A stretch of 64,000 bases of DNA from Arthrobacter yangruifuii (lineage in GTDB: Bacteria; Actinomycetota; Actinomycetes; Actinomycetales; Micrococcaceae). Made by a program: the position numbers and the translations under genes. The DNA is taken from positions 496,001-560,000 of the forward strand of contig NZ_VTFX01000004.1 in NCBI RefSeq assembly GCF_009192775.1. Direction: 5' to 3'. Below, piece after piece: positions 46,975 to 56,977 of this stretch. Position 1 is the first letter of the stretch, and the number at the start of each line of letters is the position of its first letter. The notes beneath the pieces were generated by a model, which saw nothing but the letters and a program-made list of their open reading frames with translations, did no database searches and was not told where the DNA came from.

Positions 46975-48936
46975 TCATGACGGAGCCAGTACCCGGCTGA
47001 TGCGCCACATCCCCTCACTGCGCACCAGCACCAGCATCACTTCCTGCTGCTGTGCCGGCTCGTGCCGGAGAACTGCGCCGGTGCGGTCAACGCGCGTGTA
47101 GGCGGAGACCTGCATCCGCACGCGCAATTCGGCAGACCCGGCTTCCGGTGCCTCCCGCCGGACGGGCTGCCCCGGCATTGTTGGCTCCGCCGGCACTGTT
47201 GTCTCCGCCGGCACTGTCCCGAGGCGCTGCAGCACGTCCACTGTCATGACCAGCCCGGCCAAGGTCTGGCCTTCTGCGGCCAGCCGGCCCACCTGTTCCT
47301 GATCGGCCAGCTGCGCTTCCGACCCCGGAGCGTTAACATGGTCGAGCAGTGCCGGGTCCGCACCGGTGAAGGCCCGCGTCCGCAGTTCGGCGAGCGCCGC
47401 CAGGGCACGTGCCGGATCCTCGGCAGCGGTTTCCGCCCGCAGGGACTCCACCGCTATTTCTTCCGTCGCAGGTTCCGCGGGTTCCGCCGGGGAGGCTGCG
47501 GGTGCGGCCAGCGTTGCTGCGTCCCGGGCGGTACCCCGGGAATTGCCGGAGGAACCGTCCCGGGCATCGACGGCGGCGCCGCCGGCCCGCAGGAGTTCAG
47601 GGGCGGCGAGCGCTATGACCGCGAGTATCAGAACCACGGCCACCACCGCGGCCGCGGTGACCGGAAACATCCCGGGCCCACGGAACCGGACCGTGGACGG
47701 TTGACGGCGGCCGCCTGCCCGTACCCCGCCCCCGGGTGCCCCCTGAGGGTCCGGCCTGCCGCTCCCGGCAGACCTCCCCCGCACAGGGTTTCCCCGCACA
47801 GACCTCCTCCGCGCCGTCGGCCCAGCGGAGCCTCCTCCGCTGCCCCCGTGACGGCGACGCCGTGGCTGCGGCTGTTCCGGCCCCTCCTCCGGTCTCCGCC
47901 CGTCTCTGCGTTCCCGGTCCCGCCTCCCCTCCAGCCTTCCGGCAGCACCGCCTCCGCGCTGCCGTCCGAGGAGGCGCCACCGCCCCTTCCATCCTCCGGC
48001 GCCCCGTCCCCCAGCGCCGGAACCGGCCGATCCTGTCCGGCGGGTCAACAGCTCGGGATGGACGTCCGGGTGGACCGCAGCCACCAGGTCAACGGGCAAG
48101 GCAGGAAGGCAACGGTAGGCCGCAGCGGCGAATTGTTCGGCGTCGGGCCGCTGGTCGGCATCTTCGGCCAATCCCGCTTCCAGCAGGGCGGACAGCTCCC
48201 GGCCCACCCCCGGAACCAGGATCGGCAGCGGAGGCCGCACCCGGCTGGCCGGAGGAACACGTCCGGTCAGCAGAAACCACCCCACCGCGGCCAGCGCGTA
48301 GATATCCGATGCCGCCCCCAGCCCGGCGTCTCTTCCTTCCCTGCGCCCGGGAGCGGCAAAGCCGGGAGTCCCCGGATGTCCGGTACCGGGTTCACCCAGC
48401 AGCCTGCCCGAGCCGAAGTCCGCCAGCAGCGGCCTGCCCTCGGAAGTGAAGAGGATGTTCCCGGGCGATACGTCCCCGTGGGCCGTGCCCCGCTGATGGA
48501 GGTATCCCAGCGCGCCTGCGATCCCCACAAGGATGCTGACGGCTTCTCCCGGCTGGATAGGACCCCGTGCTGCAACCAGCCCCGCAGCGCTGCCGCCGGG
48601 CGCATAGGCGACAACCAGCCCCGCACCCTGGTCCGTGTCCACCACCTTGTGCACCTTGACCAGGTGGGGATGTTCCAGCCGGGACAGGATGTTTCCTTCG
48701 CGCCGGGCACCAAACGCGTTCATTGCCGCCTGTTCCCGGCGGGCAGGGACCTTCAGGGCAAACCGGGCACCGTCGGGGTCCAGGACAAGCCAGACTGCAG
48801 CGCTGCCCCCGACGCCCAGCAGCCGGTCCACCCGGAAGCCCGGCACCTCCGGTGCAGGAGGCGGCAGGGGCGGCGGCGTGCCTCCCCGGCAGGCGTAGGC
48901 GTCATCGGGCGGGCCGGTCGGCGGGATTCTCTCCAT
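46975..48936 (-). CDS. Transmembrane Ser/Thr protein kinase
   Basis: A 653-residue one-pass membrane protein. The kinase domain (about 35-290) has a Gly-rich loop LGVGGSAAV, the ATP-binding Lys in FALKVP, catalytic HGDVSPGN (Gly replaces Arg of HRD, but the catalytic Asp and Asn remain), and DFG. Then a long Arg/Gly-rich linker (about 310-440), one membrane helix near 450-475, and an extracellular region (about 480-653). The first ATG is unclear: 48936 (beginning MERIPPTG) is preferred for domain fit, but upstream in-frame codons reach 49095 and overlap lipB's promoter. The signal is unknown. Confidence 0.82.
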   Translation of the reverse strand: MERIPPTGPPDDAYACRGGTPPPLPPPAPEVPGFRVDRLLGVGGSAAVWLVLDPDGARFALKVPARREQAAMNAFGARREGNILSRLEHPHLVKVHKVVDTDQGAGLVVAYAPGGSAAGLVAARGPIQPGEAVSILVGIAGALGYLHQRGTAHGDVSPGNILFTSEGRPLLADFGSGRLLGEPGTGHPGTPGFAAPGRREGRDAGLGAASDIYALAAVGWFLLTGRVPPASRVRPPLPILVPGVGRELSALLEAGLAEDADQRPDAEQFAAAAYRCLPALPVDLVAAVHPDVHPELLTRRTGSAGSGAGGRGAGGWKGRWRLLGRQRGGGAAGRLEGRRDRERRDGRRPEEGPEQPQPRRRRHGGSGGGSAGPTARRRSVRGNPVRGRSAGSGRPDPQGAPGGGVRAGGRRQPSTVRFRGPGMFPVTAAAVVAVVLILAVIALAAPELLRAGGAAVDARDGSSGNSRGTARDAATLAAPAASPAEPAEPATEEIAVESLRAETAAEDPARALAALAELRTRAFTGADPALLDHVNAPGSEAQLADQEQVGRLAAEGQTLAGLVMTVDVLQRLGTVPAETTVPAEPTMPGQPVRREAPEAGSAELRVRMQVSAYTRVDRTGAVLRHEPAQQQEVMLVLVRSEGMWRISRVLAPS

Positions 48937-49078
48937 AGCGGAAGTCTTAGCCTCCCCCGGCGCCGCCGGACAGTTATCCACAGGGTAATAGCGCACTTCG
49001 CGGTTGCCGGGCCCCGCCGACGGCGGCCAAGGCAGAGTGTGGTCTACATTACGTCCGCGGGGGTCTAGGCTAGGGGCC

Positions 49079-49807
49079 ATGGCTTTGGAGTTCACCCGCG
49101 TAGGCCTGGCTCCGCACTACGTGGATTATTCAGCAGGCTGGGATCTCCAGCAGCAGCTGCACCGGCAGGTACACGAGGGCAAGGCACCGGACACGGTACT
49201 GCTGCTTGAGCACACTCCGGTCTATACGGCAGGGCGCCGTACCGAGCCGCACGAGCGCCCTTTCGACGGCACCCCGGTAATCAACGTGGACCGCGGCGGG
49301 AAACTGACGTGGCACGGCCCCGGTCAACTGGTGGGTTACCCGATCCTGAAGCTCGCTGATCCGTCCGCTGTCCGGGCGTATGTCGATGCTCTGGAAGGAA
49401 CGGTCATCAGCGTGCTGGCGGACTTCGGGATTACCGGCGCCCGGATCGAAGGGCGCTCCGGTGTCTGGGTCCGCGGAGACGGGCTGCCCTACGGAGTTCC
49501 GGACCGGAAGATCGCCGCCGTCGGCATCCGCGTCCACCAAGGCATCACCATGCACGGCTTCTCCCTGAACTGCAGCAATGACCTGGCGCCCTACAGCCAG
49601 ATCATCGCCTGCGGCATCACCGATGCCGGCACCACCTCGATCAGTCTCGAAACAGGGAACACGGTGGCCCCGACCGACGTCGTCGCCCGCATTGAAGCAG
49701 AACTTGCTGCCCGCGAAACGGACCTGACCGGCACCACCCCCTCGACAGACCTCTCCGGCACCGGCGCCCTCCCCGCCGGCGTCCGGCCGAAAGGAGCCCT
49801 GCTGTGA
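49079..49807 (+). CDS. lipB: Octanoyltransferase LipB
   Basis: A 242-residue LipB that transfers octanoyl groups from acyl carrier protein to lipoyl domains. The catalytic Lys lies in [11 protein letters not shown] and the catalytic Cys in FSLNCSND; the [10 protein letters not shown] motif near residue 45 is also conserved. The ATG at 49079 was chosen (AGGGG just upstream); the C-terminal 40 residues are Thr/Ala-rich. The stop overlaps the lipA start by 4 bases. Its likely substrate is the E2 encoded by sucB here. Confidence 0.94.
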   Translation: MALEFTRVGLAPHYVDYSAGWDLQQQLHRQVHEGKAPDTVLLLEHTPVYTAGRRTEPHERPFDGTPVINVDRGGKLTWHGPGQLVGYPILKLADPSAVRAYVDALEGTVISVLADFGITGARIEGRSGVWVRGDGLPYGVPDRKIAAVGIRVHQGITMHGFSLNCSNDLAPYSQIIACGITDAGTTSISLETGNTVAPTDVVARIEAELAARETDLTGTTPSTDLSGTGALPAGVRPKGALL

Positions 49808-50808
49808 CCCTCGCCCCTGAAGGACGACGCCTGCTGCGCATCGAACAGCGCAACGCCGCCGTTCCGGTGGAACGCAAGCCCGAATGGATCAAGGCCAAGG
49901 TAAACATGGGCCCGGAATACGTGGAGCTGAAGAAGCAGGTAAAACAGGAAGGGCTGCACACGGTCTGTGAGGAGGCCGGCTGCCCCAACATCTTCGAATG
50001 CTGGGAGGACCGTGAGGCAACCTTCCTCATCGGCGGGTCCGAGTGCACCCGGCGCTGCGACTTCTGCCAGATCGACACCGGCAAGCCCTCACCGCTGGAC
50101 CTGATGGAGCCCACGAAGGTGGCCCGGTCGGTGCAGAAGATGAACCTGCGTTATGCCACCGTCACGGGGGTGGCCCGCGACGACCTGGCGGACGAGGGTG
50201 TCTGGCTCTACGCCGAAACCATCCGGAAGATCCACGAGCTGAATCCCGGCACCGGCGTCGAGATCCTGATTCCCGACTTTTCCGGGAAGGTGGAGCACAT
50301 CATCGACATCTGCGAAGCCCTGCCCGAGGTCTTCGCCCACAACGTGGAGACGGTTCCCCGACTGTTTAAGCGCATCCGCCCCGCCTTCCGCTATGAACGC
50401 TCCCTCGACGTCATCACCCAGGGGCAGAACATGGGCATGGTCACCAAGTCCAACCTCATCCTGGGCATGGGTGAGACCCGGGAGGAGATTTCCGGAGCGT
50501 TGAAGGACCTGCGGGATTCCGGCTGTGATCTGATCACCATCACCCAGTACCTGCGCCCCAGCGAACGCCATCTCCCGGTGGACCGCTGGGTCAAGCCCCA
50601 GGAATTCGTCGACATCAGCACCGAAGCCGAGGAACTGGGCTTCCTGGGCGTGATGAGCGGTCCGCTGGTGCGGTCCTCATACCGCGCCGGGCGGCTCTGG
50701 GCCGGGGCCATGCGCCGCAAAGGCCGGGAACTGCCCCCTCAGCTGGCCCACATCGAGGATTCCGGGAGCACGCTTCAGGAAGCCTCCTCCATCCTTGCCC
50801 GCAGATAG
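49804..50808 (+). CDS. lipA: Lipoyl synthase LipA
   Basis: A 334-residue radical-SAM enzyme that inserts two sulfur atoms into octanoyl groups. The auxiliary iron-sulfur cluster cysteines are in [12 protein letters not shown] and the radical-SAM cluster is in CTRRCDFC. The GTG start overlaps lipB by 4 bases, so the two steps of lipoate making are translated together. Confidence 0.97.
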   Translation: MTLAPEGRRLLRIEQRNAAVPVERKPEWIKAKVNMGPEYVELKKQVKQEGLHTVCEEAGCPNIFECWEDREATFLIGGSECTRRCDFCQIDTGKPSPLDLMEPTKVARSVQKMNLRYATVTGVARDDLADEGVWLYAETIRKIHELNPGTGVEILIPDFSGKVEHIIDICEALPEVFAHNVETVPRLFKRIRPAFRYERSLDVITQGQNMGMVTKSNLILGMGETREEISGALKDLRDSGCDLITITQYLRPSERHLPVDRWVKPQEFVDISTEAEELGFLGVMSGPLVRSSYRAGRLWAGAMRRKGRELPPQLAHIEDSGSTLQEASSILARR

Positions 50809-50917
50809 CCGGCCCCGCAGCCCGGGCATTCATCCCGCCAGCCGCCACGCCGGACTGCTCCGCCCCGCTGCACGCGCTTCATGACCGCACGTCCGCATCA
50901 CGTAGAATGAACTCATT

Positions 50918-51670
50918 ATGGCCAAAAGCACCGATTCAGACGCATCCCAGAGCGCCCGCAAAGGCCTCTTTTCCCGCAAGCCGAAGGGGGGAAAGAAGCC
51001 CAAGAAGGACGGGCGCATGAAGCAGATTGCCCAGGTCTTCACCATGACCCGGCGCAATGATCCCAACGTAGTGTGGCTGATGCTCGGCGCGTTCATCGGC
51101 ATCATCGCCTTGGGCCTGCTGATCGGCTTCCTGATCGACAACTGGATTACGATGCTCATCATCGCCGTCCCGCTCGGCCTGCTGGCGGCGATGTTCATCC
51201 TCTCCCGCCGGGCCGAACGTGCGGCGTTCTCGCAGATCGAAGGCCAGCCCGGAGCTTCCGGTGCTGCCCTGAGCGTGCTGCGCCGCGGCTGGATCCTTGA
51301 GGAACAGCCCGTCGCCGTGAACCCGCGGACCCAGGAAGCCGTCTTCCGCGCCATCGGCCGGCCAGGCATCGTCCTGGTCACCGAAGGCTCGCCCGCCCGG
51401 GCCAAGGCACTGGCCGACGCCGAACGCCGGCGGATGAACCGGATTGTCCCCAAGGTCCCGGTCACCGTTATCCAGACCGGCCGCGGCGAAGGACAGGTTC
51501 CGCTGGCCAAGGTGGCCACCACGGCCAAGAAGCTGCCGAAGGAACTGACGAAGCAGGAAGTCGCCACCGTCAACAAGCGGCTTGCGGCGCTCGGTACCCG
51601 GCTTCCCATCCCCAAGGGTATTGACCCGTACCGCGCCCGTCCGGACCGCAAGGCAACCCGCGGACGCTAG
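50918..51670 (+). CDS. DUF4191 membrane protein
   Basis: A 250-residue actinobacterial protein with a basic N-terminus (residues 10-35, Lys-rich), two membrane helices (about 50-70 and 73-95), and a soluble C-terminal part. Its function is unknown; it is usually next to lipA, as here. A TAGAAT hexamer (50903-50908) sits 9 bases before the ATG and no ribosome-binding site is visible, so a leaderless transcript is possible. A terminator follows. Confidence 0.86.
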   Translation: MAKSTDSDASQSARKGLFSRKPKGGKKPKKDGRMKQIAQVFTMTRRNDPNVVWLMLGAFIGIIALGLLIGFLIDNWITMLIIAVPLGLLAAMFILSRRAERAAFSQIEGQPGASGAALSVLRRGWILEEQPVAVNPRTQEAVFRAIGRPGIVLVTEGSPARAKALADAERRRMNRIVPKVPVTVIQTGRGEGQVPLAKVATTAKKLPKELTKQEVATVNKRLAALGTRLPIPKGIDPYRARPDRKATRGR

Positions 51671-51683
51671 CCGATCTTCCTTT

Positions 51684-51727
51684 CAAAGGGCCCCTGTTTC
51701 TGACCAGTTCAGTTCGGGGGCCTTTTG
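51684..51727. terminator. Terminator between convergent DUF4191 and epimerase genes
   Basis: AAAGGGCCCC pairs with GGGGGCCTTT allowing one bulged base, with a long loop, followed by TTTTG. It is placed to end the DUF4191 transcript. Confidence 0.7.
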
Positions 51728-51734
51728 TCTGCCT

Positions 51735-52820
51735 TCAGACCGGCCCCGGCAGGAACACGTCCGCGCCGTCGAGCCGGGCCAACAGGGCGCATTCTTCTTC
51801 CCGGGTGAGCCCGGCACCCCGTGAACGTTCGACGCCGGCCGCTTCCTCCCAGGCGAGCGTGTCGGTGAGGGTCTGCTGCAGCGGACGAAGCCGGAGCCCG
51901 GCAGCAGTTGCCCGGGCGTTGGACCGGGCGTTCATCCCGTGCCAGTCCGGGTCCGCCAGCCACAGCGGCAGCGATCGGGGACCGGACCATTCCCGGACAC
52001 CCTGCCCGAGGAGCCAGCCGCCCGGGGCAGGCACGGCCGAACGCGGAAGGACCGACGGCCCGGCACCGGGGAAGGAAGCATCAGCTTCGGCCGCGCCCGG
52101 TGCTTCCCCGCCCGCCGCCGCTGCCAGAGCCAGATGCTGCTGCAGCGGGACCGTCTCCCCCACTGCATTGAACACCCCGGCCGTCCGCTCTTCCGCCACC
52201 TGCACCAGCCACCGCGCCAGGTCCCGGACGTCAATAAGCTGGGTGGGCTGGTCCGGCGCGTCGGGCACAAGGACGCGGCCCTCGGCGCCGTCGGCGTGGG
52301 CAAACCGCAGCGGCCAGTAGCCGCTGCGCCCGGAGAGATCCCCTGGCCCGCCGATCAGTCCGGAGCGCACAATCGCCCGGCGTGACGGACCGAAGCCGGC
52401 AGTGACAGCAGCTTCGCAGGCCACCTTGGCCTGCCCGTAACTGTCCATTCCCTCCATCACCTCGGCCGTCAGCGGCGGCAGAAGCGGGGCATCCTCATCC
52501 TGCCCGAACTCCTTTTGGCTCGCGTACACGTTGCCGGTGGAGACAAACCCGTAGAACCCCGCCGACGGCGCCAGGTCCCGGACGGCCCGCCGGACCTGCC
52601 CCGGTTGGCGGGATACATCGATGACAGCGTCCCACTCCTGCTGCGCAGCGGCGGACAGGCCGCCGTCGTCCTCCCGGTCCGCCGGCAGGAAGCGGACACC
52701 GTCAGGAACCGTGCCGGACGTTCCGCGCGCCGCACACGTGACCTCGTGGCCTGCGGACAGCGCGGAAAGGGCTGTCTGGTGTCCGAGCCAGGCGGTTCCG
52801 CCCAGGATCAGCAGCTTCAT
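51735..52820 (-). CDS. NAD-dependent epimerase/dehydratase-family protein
   Basis: A 361-residue extended SDR protein. The nucleotide-binding motif is GGTAWLG at residues 8-14, and SYGQAK near 135 supplies the Tyr and Lys of the SDR active site. It resembles reductases acting on nucleotide sugars, but the substrate is not known. The start is an ATG at 52820. It lies 36 bases after the RDD gene on the same strand and could be co-transcribed with it. Confidence 0.85.
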   Translation of the reverse strand: MKLLILGGTAWLGHQTALSALSAGHEVTCAARGTSGTVPDGVRFLPADREDDGGLSAAAQQEWDAVIDVSRQPGQVRRAVRDLAPSAGFYGFVSTGNVYASQKEFGQDEDAPLLPPLTAEVMEGMDSYGQAKVACEAAVTAGFGPSRRAIVRSGLIGGPGDLSGRSGYWPLRFAHADGAEGRVLVPDAPDQPTQLIDVRDLARWLVQVAEERTAGVFNAVGETVPLQQHLALAAAAGGEAPGAAEADASFPGAGPSVLPRSAVPAPGGWLLGQGVREWSGPRSLPLWLADPDWHGMNARSNARATAAGLRLRPLQQTLTDTLAWEEAAGVERSRGAGLTREEECALLARLDGADVFLPGPV

Positions 52821-52856
52821 ACCCGCAATCTGCCAGATGCGCGGGAAAACGGAAAG

Positions 52857-53297
52857 CTAGTGCTTCACCTTCACCAGCACCGTGCCCACGGCACGGTCAT
52901 GCAGGCCGCGCTGGTCCGCGTCGAACACCACGGCCGGGATCACCAGGCACAGCAGCACGGTGCGGACAATCGCTGCCGGAATGCCGGCGGGCCGGCCATC
53001 CATCTTCTGCACCTGCAGGCTGAAGACGCGGTGCCCGATGCTGTAGCCCAGCAGACCGACGAGCACTATCTGTTCGGCCGCAAAGACCGCCAGGATGGCG
53101 AAGTCGTCTCCGCCGAAGAGCCAGTAGGCAATGAGGGAAGCGATGGCCCAGTCAATGAGGATGGCGCCGAGCCGCGGACCTACGCGGGCTATGGACCCCG
53201 GACCGGTCCGGGGGCGGCCCAGGCGCTTCCCCGGCCACGTACTCTCGTCGGAGGGAGGGCCTTGCAGCCAGGAACCTATATCGCTTCTATCTACCAC
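52857..53297 (-). CDS. RDD-family membrane protein
   Basis: A 146-residue RDD protein with about three membrane helices. The Arg-Asp pair that names the family appears as PRLGAILIDWAIAS near residue 40, and DADQRGLHDRAVGT is near the C-terminus. The function is unknown. The GTG at 53297 is the likely start by fit to relatives, though no ribosome-binding site is clear. It is divergent from glnA, an arrangement frequent in actinobacteria. Confidence 0.83.
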   Translation of the reverse strand: MVDRSDIGSWLQGPPSDESTWPGKRLGRPRTGPGSIARVGPRLGAILIDWAIASLIAYWLFGGDDFAILAVFAAEQIVLVGLLGYSIGHRVFSLQVQKMDGRPAGIPAAIVRTVLLCLVIPAVVFDADQRGLHDRAVGTVLVKVKH

Positions 53298-53313
53298 GGT
53301 TAAAGACTACCCG

Positions 53314-53339
53314 GGGGGTTCCGATGTAAATAAACCCCC
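53314..53339. repeat. Inverted repeat in the RDD-glnA gap
   Basis: GGGGGTT pairs with AACCCCC over a 12-base loop. It lies beside the RDD start; it could be a regulatory hairpin or an operator, but nothing further can be told. Confidence 0.5.
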
Positions 53340-53394
53340 TATTATCACTGTCCCGGGAGGTTGCGGATAGGGTGGAAGGGAGACGATCGACTGC

Positions 53395-53432
53395 GTAACC
53401 TACCGGAAACACATGTGTCACCGCCGGGAAAC
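53395..53432. promoter_or_regulatory. Tandem GlnR binding box at glnA
   Basis: GTAAC-N6-GAAAC at 53395-53410, a 6-base gap, then GTCAC-N6-GAAAC at 53417-53432. This equals the two-half GlnR consensus (gTnAc-n6-GaAAc, repeated at 22-base spacing). A TAGGGT hexamer at 53443-53448 is a candidate -10 element 10 bases downstream, so the box overlaps the -35 region. Confidence 0.88.
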
Positions 53433-53544
53433 CCGGCCCCTTTAGGGTCAAAGTGATGCGCCGGACGGTCAAAAGCCCCGGCGCCAGCCAGGTCTTGCAG
53501 CCCGGGGTCTTCCATCCAAATAGTTGTATAGGAGCACATAAACG

Positions 53545-54969
53545 ATGTTCAAGAACGCGGACGAAGTCCTCAGGTTCATCGCTGACGAGCAAGTGAAGTT
53601 CGTTGACATTCGATTCACCGACGTTCCCGGAGTGCAGCAGCACTTCAATGTGCCGGCCAAAACCGTAGATGCCGATTTCTTCGTCAACGGTCAGCTGTTC
53701 GACGGCTCATCCATCCGCGGCTTCCAGGGCATTGCAGAGTCCGATATGCAGCTCATCCCGGACGTCACCACCGCGTTCCTGGATCCGTTCCGTATCGAGA
53801 AGACCCTCGCGCTGAACTTCTCCATTGTGAACCCGCGCACCGGCGAACCGTACCACCGCGATCCGCGCGGCGTGGCCGAGCGCGCCGAGGCCTACCTGGC
53901 TTCCACCGGCATCGCCGACACCGCGTTCTTCGGTTCCGAGGCCGAGTTCTACATCTTCGACAACGTCCAGTACGAGTCCGCTCCGAAGGGCAGCTTCTAC
54001 AAGGTGGATTCCATCGAAGCCCCGTGGAACAGCGGCCGTGAGGAAGAGGGCGGCAACCTGGGCAACAAGACTCCGTACAAGGGCGGCTACTTCCCCGTAG
54101 CACCCGTGGACAAGCAGGGTGACCTGCGTGACGCCATCAGCGTGGAGCTGGACAACGTGGGCCTGGAAGTCGAACGCGCCCACCACGAGGTCGGCGGTGC
54201 CGGCCAGGCGGAAATCAACTACAAGTTCACCACCCTGACGCACGCGGCCGACGACCTGCAGAAGTTCAAGTACATCGTCAAGAACGTCGCCGACGCCTGG
54301 GGCAAGTCCGCCACCTTCATGCCGAAGCCGATCTTCGGTGACAACGGTTCGGGCATGCACTGCCACCAGTCGCTGTGGAACGGCGGCGAGCCGCTGTTCT
54401 ACGACGAAAAGGGCTATGCCGGTCTTTCGGATCTGGCCCGCTGGTACATCGGAGGCCTGCTCAAGCACGCTTCCGCCGTACTCGCCTTCACCAACCCGAC
54501 GGTCAACTCCTACCGCCGCCTGGTCAAGGGCTTCGAAGCACCGGTCAACATGGTCTACTCGCAGGGCAACCGCTCAGCGGCTATCCGCATTCCGATCACC
54601 GGTTCCAACCCGAAGGCCAAGCGCCTCGAATTCCGCGCACCGGATCCTTCCTCCAACCCGTACCTGGCTTTCTCAGCCCAGCTGATGGCCGGCCTGGACG
54701 GCATCAAGAACCGCATCGAGCCTGCGGACCCGATTGACAAGGACCTCTACGAGCTGCCGCCCGAAGAGGCCAAGCACATCCAGAAGGCACCGGGTTCCCT
54801 CGAAGAGGCCCTGGTCGCCCTGGAGAACGACAATGAGTTCCTGCAGGCCGGCGGAGTGTTCACCCAGGACATGATTGACAGCTGGATCGCCTACAAGCGT
54901 GAATTCGAGATCCTGCCGCTGGCACTGCGCCCGAACCCGTTCGAGTTCGAGCTGTACTACGGCTGCTAA
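53545..54969 (+). CDS. glnA: Glutamine synthetase type I
   Basis: A 474-residue GSI-beta enzyme making glutamine from glutamate, ammonia and ATP. The metal-binding [10 protein letters not shown] is near residue 130, [12 protein letters not shown] near 269 is the ATP/ammonium region, and the adenylylation site is Tyr402 in DLYELPPEE (E. coli Tyr397). The ATG at 53545 follows TAGGAG with 10 bases. Control is predicted at two levels: transcription through the GlnR box, and enzyme activity through GlnE (62797-64000). Confidence 0.97.
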   Translation: MFKNADEVLRFIADEQVKFVDIRFTDVPGVQQHFNVPAKTVDADFFVNGQLFDGSSIRGFQGIAESDMQLIPDVTTAFLDPFRIEKTLALNFSIVNPRTGEPYHRDPRGVAERAEAYLASTGIADTAFFGSEAEFYIFDNVQYESAPKGSFYKVDSIEAPWNSGREEEGGNLGNKTPYKGGYFPVAPVDKQGDLRDAISVELDNVGLEVERAHHEVGGAGQAEINYKFTTLTHAADDLQKFKYIVKNVADAWGKSATFMPKPIFGDNGSGMHCHQSLWNGGEPLFYDEKGYAGLSDLARWYIGGLLKHASAVLAFTNPTVNSYRRLVKGFEAPVNMVYSQGNRSAAIRIPITGSNPKAKRLEFRAPDPSSNPYLAFSAQLMAGLDGIKNRIEPADPIDKDLYELPPEEAKHIQKAPGSLEEALVALENDNEFLQAGGVFTQDMIDSWIAYKREFEILPLALRPNPFEFELYYGC

Positions 54970-55007
54970 GTAGAGTCCGCGGCTAAACCGGAAACGGTCC
55001 GCACAGG

Positions 55008-55062
55008 GTCCGCACGGGCTGCCGGCACTTCGGTGACGGCGGCTCGTGCGGACTTTTCTTTT
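55008..55062 (+). terminator. Rho-independent terminator after glnA
   Basis: A 17-base stem with a couple of mismatches (55008-55024 with 55037-55053) and TTTTCTTTT after it, 39 bases beyond the glnA stop. Confidence 0.85.
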
Positions 55063-55222
55063 CCGGACGCGGTGCCCGCAGCCGCGGAAGGCAGGCACCC
55101 GCCGGGGCAGCGACGTCGCTTACATTCCGGACACTGTTCAGTTACCCTCAGCTCCACCCGACCGTTCAGGTTGCTGCGGCGGGTCTCGTTCGAAGCGAAT
55201 CCCGTTCAATGGAGGCCAGGAG

Positions 55223-56977
55223 ATGCACGTGGGTGATTACGACGTCATCGTCGTCGGCGCGGGAGCTTCCGGCGGGCCCCTCGCGGCGCGGCTGTCCGAA
55301 GATCCTGCCCGCAGGGTCCTACTCGTGGAGGCCGGACCGGCCCCGGAAACACAGGACGGCTTTCCCCGGGACCTGTTGGATGCAGCACTGATGACCGGTG
55401 CCCTGCCCGGCCATCCCAACAACTGGGGCTTCAACGCCCATCTGACCCCGGACCTGCCCTACACCGTGGCCCGCGGAAAGATCCTGGGAGGATCCACCTC
55501 CCTGAACGGCACCTATTACATTCGCGGCCGGAAACAGGACTTCGACACCTACGCGGAAATGGGCAACGCCGAATGGGCGTACGAGAAGGTTCTCCCCTAC
55601 TTTCAAATGCTGGAGCACGACCTCACCTTCGAGGGGCAGCCCGGCCACGAGGGCAAGGGGCCGGTGCCCATCAGCCGTGTGGCCCCGCATGAACAGACCA
55701 TTTACACTAGGGCCTTCATCGCCGCGTGCAGGGAGGCCGGGTTCGGCTGGGAAGAGGACAAGAACGGCACTGGTGCACCCGGCGTCGGACTGCTGCCCAT
55801 GAACGCCGTCGGCGGCATCCGCATGAACACAGGCCTGACCTACGTGAATCCGGCGCGGAGCCGTCCCAATTTCACTGTCTGGGGGGACACCCTGGCGCGC
55901 AGGGTCATCCTTGACGGCACCACCGTCACCGGGCTCGAGGTAGGCCGGGAAGGCCGGGAAGACATCGTGACAGCCCCGGAAGTTGTCCTCTGCGCCGGTG
56001 CCTTCAAGTCCCCGCATCTGCTCGCGCTTTCCGGCATCGGCCCCCGGTCCGAACTCGTGTCGGCGGGAATCCCCGTCGCCGTTGATCTGCCCGGGGTCGG
56101 CAAGGGGTTCAGCGACCATCCGGATATCACCTTCAACTGGGTCCCGAAACGGCGCCTGGATGACGAACATCTGCGCTTCGGATTCCAGGCCGTCCTGAAC
56201 TACAACTCAGAAGGCTCCACCTACGACGGCGATCTCGAGATTCTGCCCATGATGCGCACCATGATGGCCATGATGGGGCTGGAACAGGGCAACCGTGCCA
56301 AGTCGATGATGGACATCGCCCGGCGCCCGGTCGCCTTCCTCCGGTCGATGAGGGGCGTTTCCCTCAGGCGCTTCCTCCAGCAGCTCCGCCGCAGTAATGA
56401 CCTGGCCATGGCCATTGCCGTCCAGCAGGCCGAGTCCCGCGGCAACATCCGGACCGTGTCCGCGGATCCGCTGACCCAGCCCGTCATCGACTACAACTAC
56501 CTCAGCGACGAGCGCGATGTGGTCCGGATGCGTGAAGTGGTGCGGATGTCGGTCAAGCTGCTGCACTCTGAAGCATTCAAGCCGTATTTCCGGAAGACCA
56601 CGGAGATCGACGCCGAGACGCTGGCGGACGATGCCCGGCTGGACGGCTGGATGAAGTCCCATCTGGCAACCGCCATCCATGCAGCCGGCACATGCAAAAT
56701 GGGGGACGATCCCGCGGCCGGCCATGTGGTCGACCAGTTCGGACGGGTGCACGGCGTGACCGGCCTCCGGGTAGCAGATACCTCGATTCTGCCCTTCACC
56801 CCCTCGCGCGGGCCTGCGGCGACGGCGATGCTGATCGGCGAACGGGTTGCCGCGTTCATGACCCGGGACGACGCGCAAAACAGCCAGCCTACAGGCTCAC
56901 ACCCTCGGGAAGCTCCGGGGCATCGAACTTCTGCCGCTCACACTCGGCCTTCAGCTGGGGATAGGTCTCCGCGATGA
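55223..56977 (+). CDS. GMC-family FAD oxidoreductase
   Basis: A 584-residue glucose-methanol-choline family oxidoreductase. The FAD motif is GAGASGGPLAARL near residue 12, the GMC signature ARGKILGGSTSLNG near 87, and the active-site His lies in the HAAGTCKM region near 490. Members oxidise alcohols or sugars; the substrate is not predictable here. The ATG at 55223 follows GGAGG by 7 bases. After the usual end (ERVAAFM) there are about 30 extra residues that overlap the 3' end of the convergent gene by 89 bases, suggesting a tail without function. Confidence 0.9.
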   Translation: MHVGDYDVIVVGAGASGGPLAARLSEDPARRVLLVEAGPAPETQDGFPRDLLDAALMTGALPGHPNNWGFNAHLTPDLPYTVARGKILGGSTSLNGTYYIRGRKQDFDTYAEMGNAEWAYEKVLPYFQMLEHDLTFEGQPGHEGKGPVPISRVAPHEQTIYTRAFIAACREAGFGWEEDKNGTGAPGVGLLPMNAVGGIRMNTGLTYVNPARSRPNFTVWGDTLARRVILDGTTVTGLEVGREGREDIVTAPEVVLCAGAFKSPHLLALSGIGPRSELVSAGIPVAVDLPGVGKGFSDHPDITFNWVPKRRLDDEHLRFGFQAVLNYNSEGSTYDGDLEILPMMRTMMAMMGLEQGNRAKSMMDIARRPVAFLRSMRGVSLRRFLQQLRRSNDLAMAIAVQQAESRGNIRTVSADPLTQPVIDYNYLSDERDVVRMREVVRMSVKLLHSEAFKPYFRKTTEIDAETLADDARLDGWMKSHLATAIHAAGTCKMGDDPAAGHVVDQFGRVHGVTGLRVADTSILPFTPSRGPAATAMLIGERVAAFMTRDDAQNSQPTGSHPREAPGHRTSAAHTRPSAGDRSPR

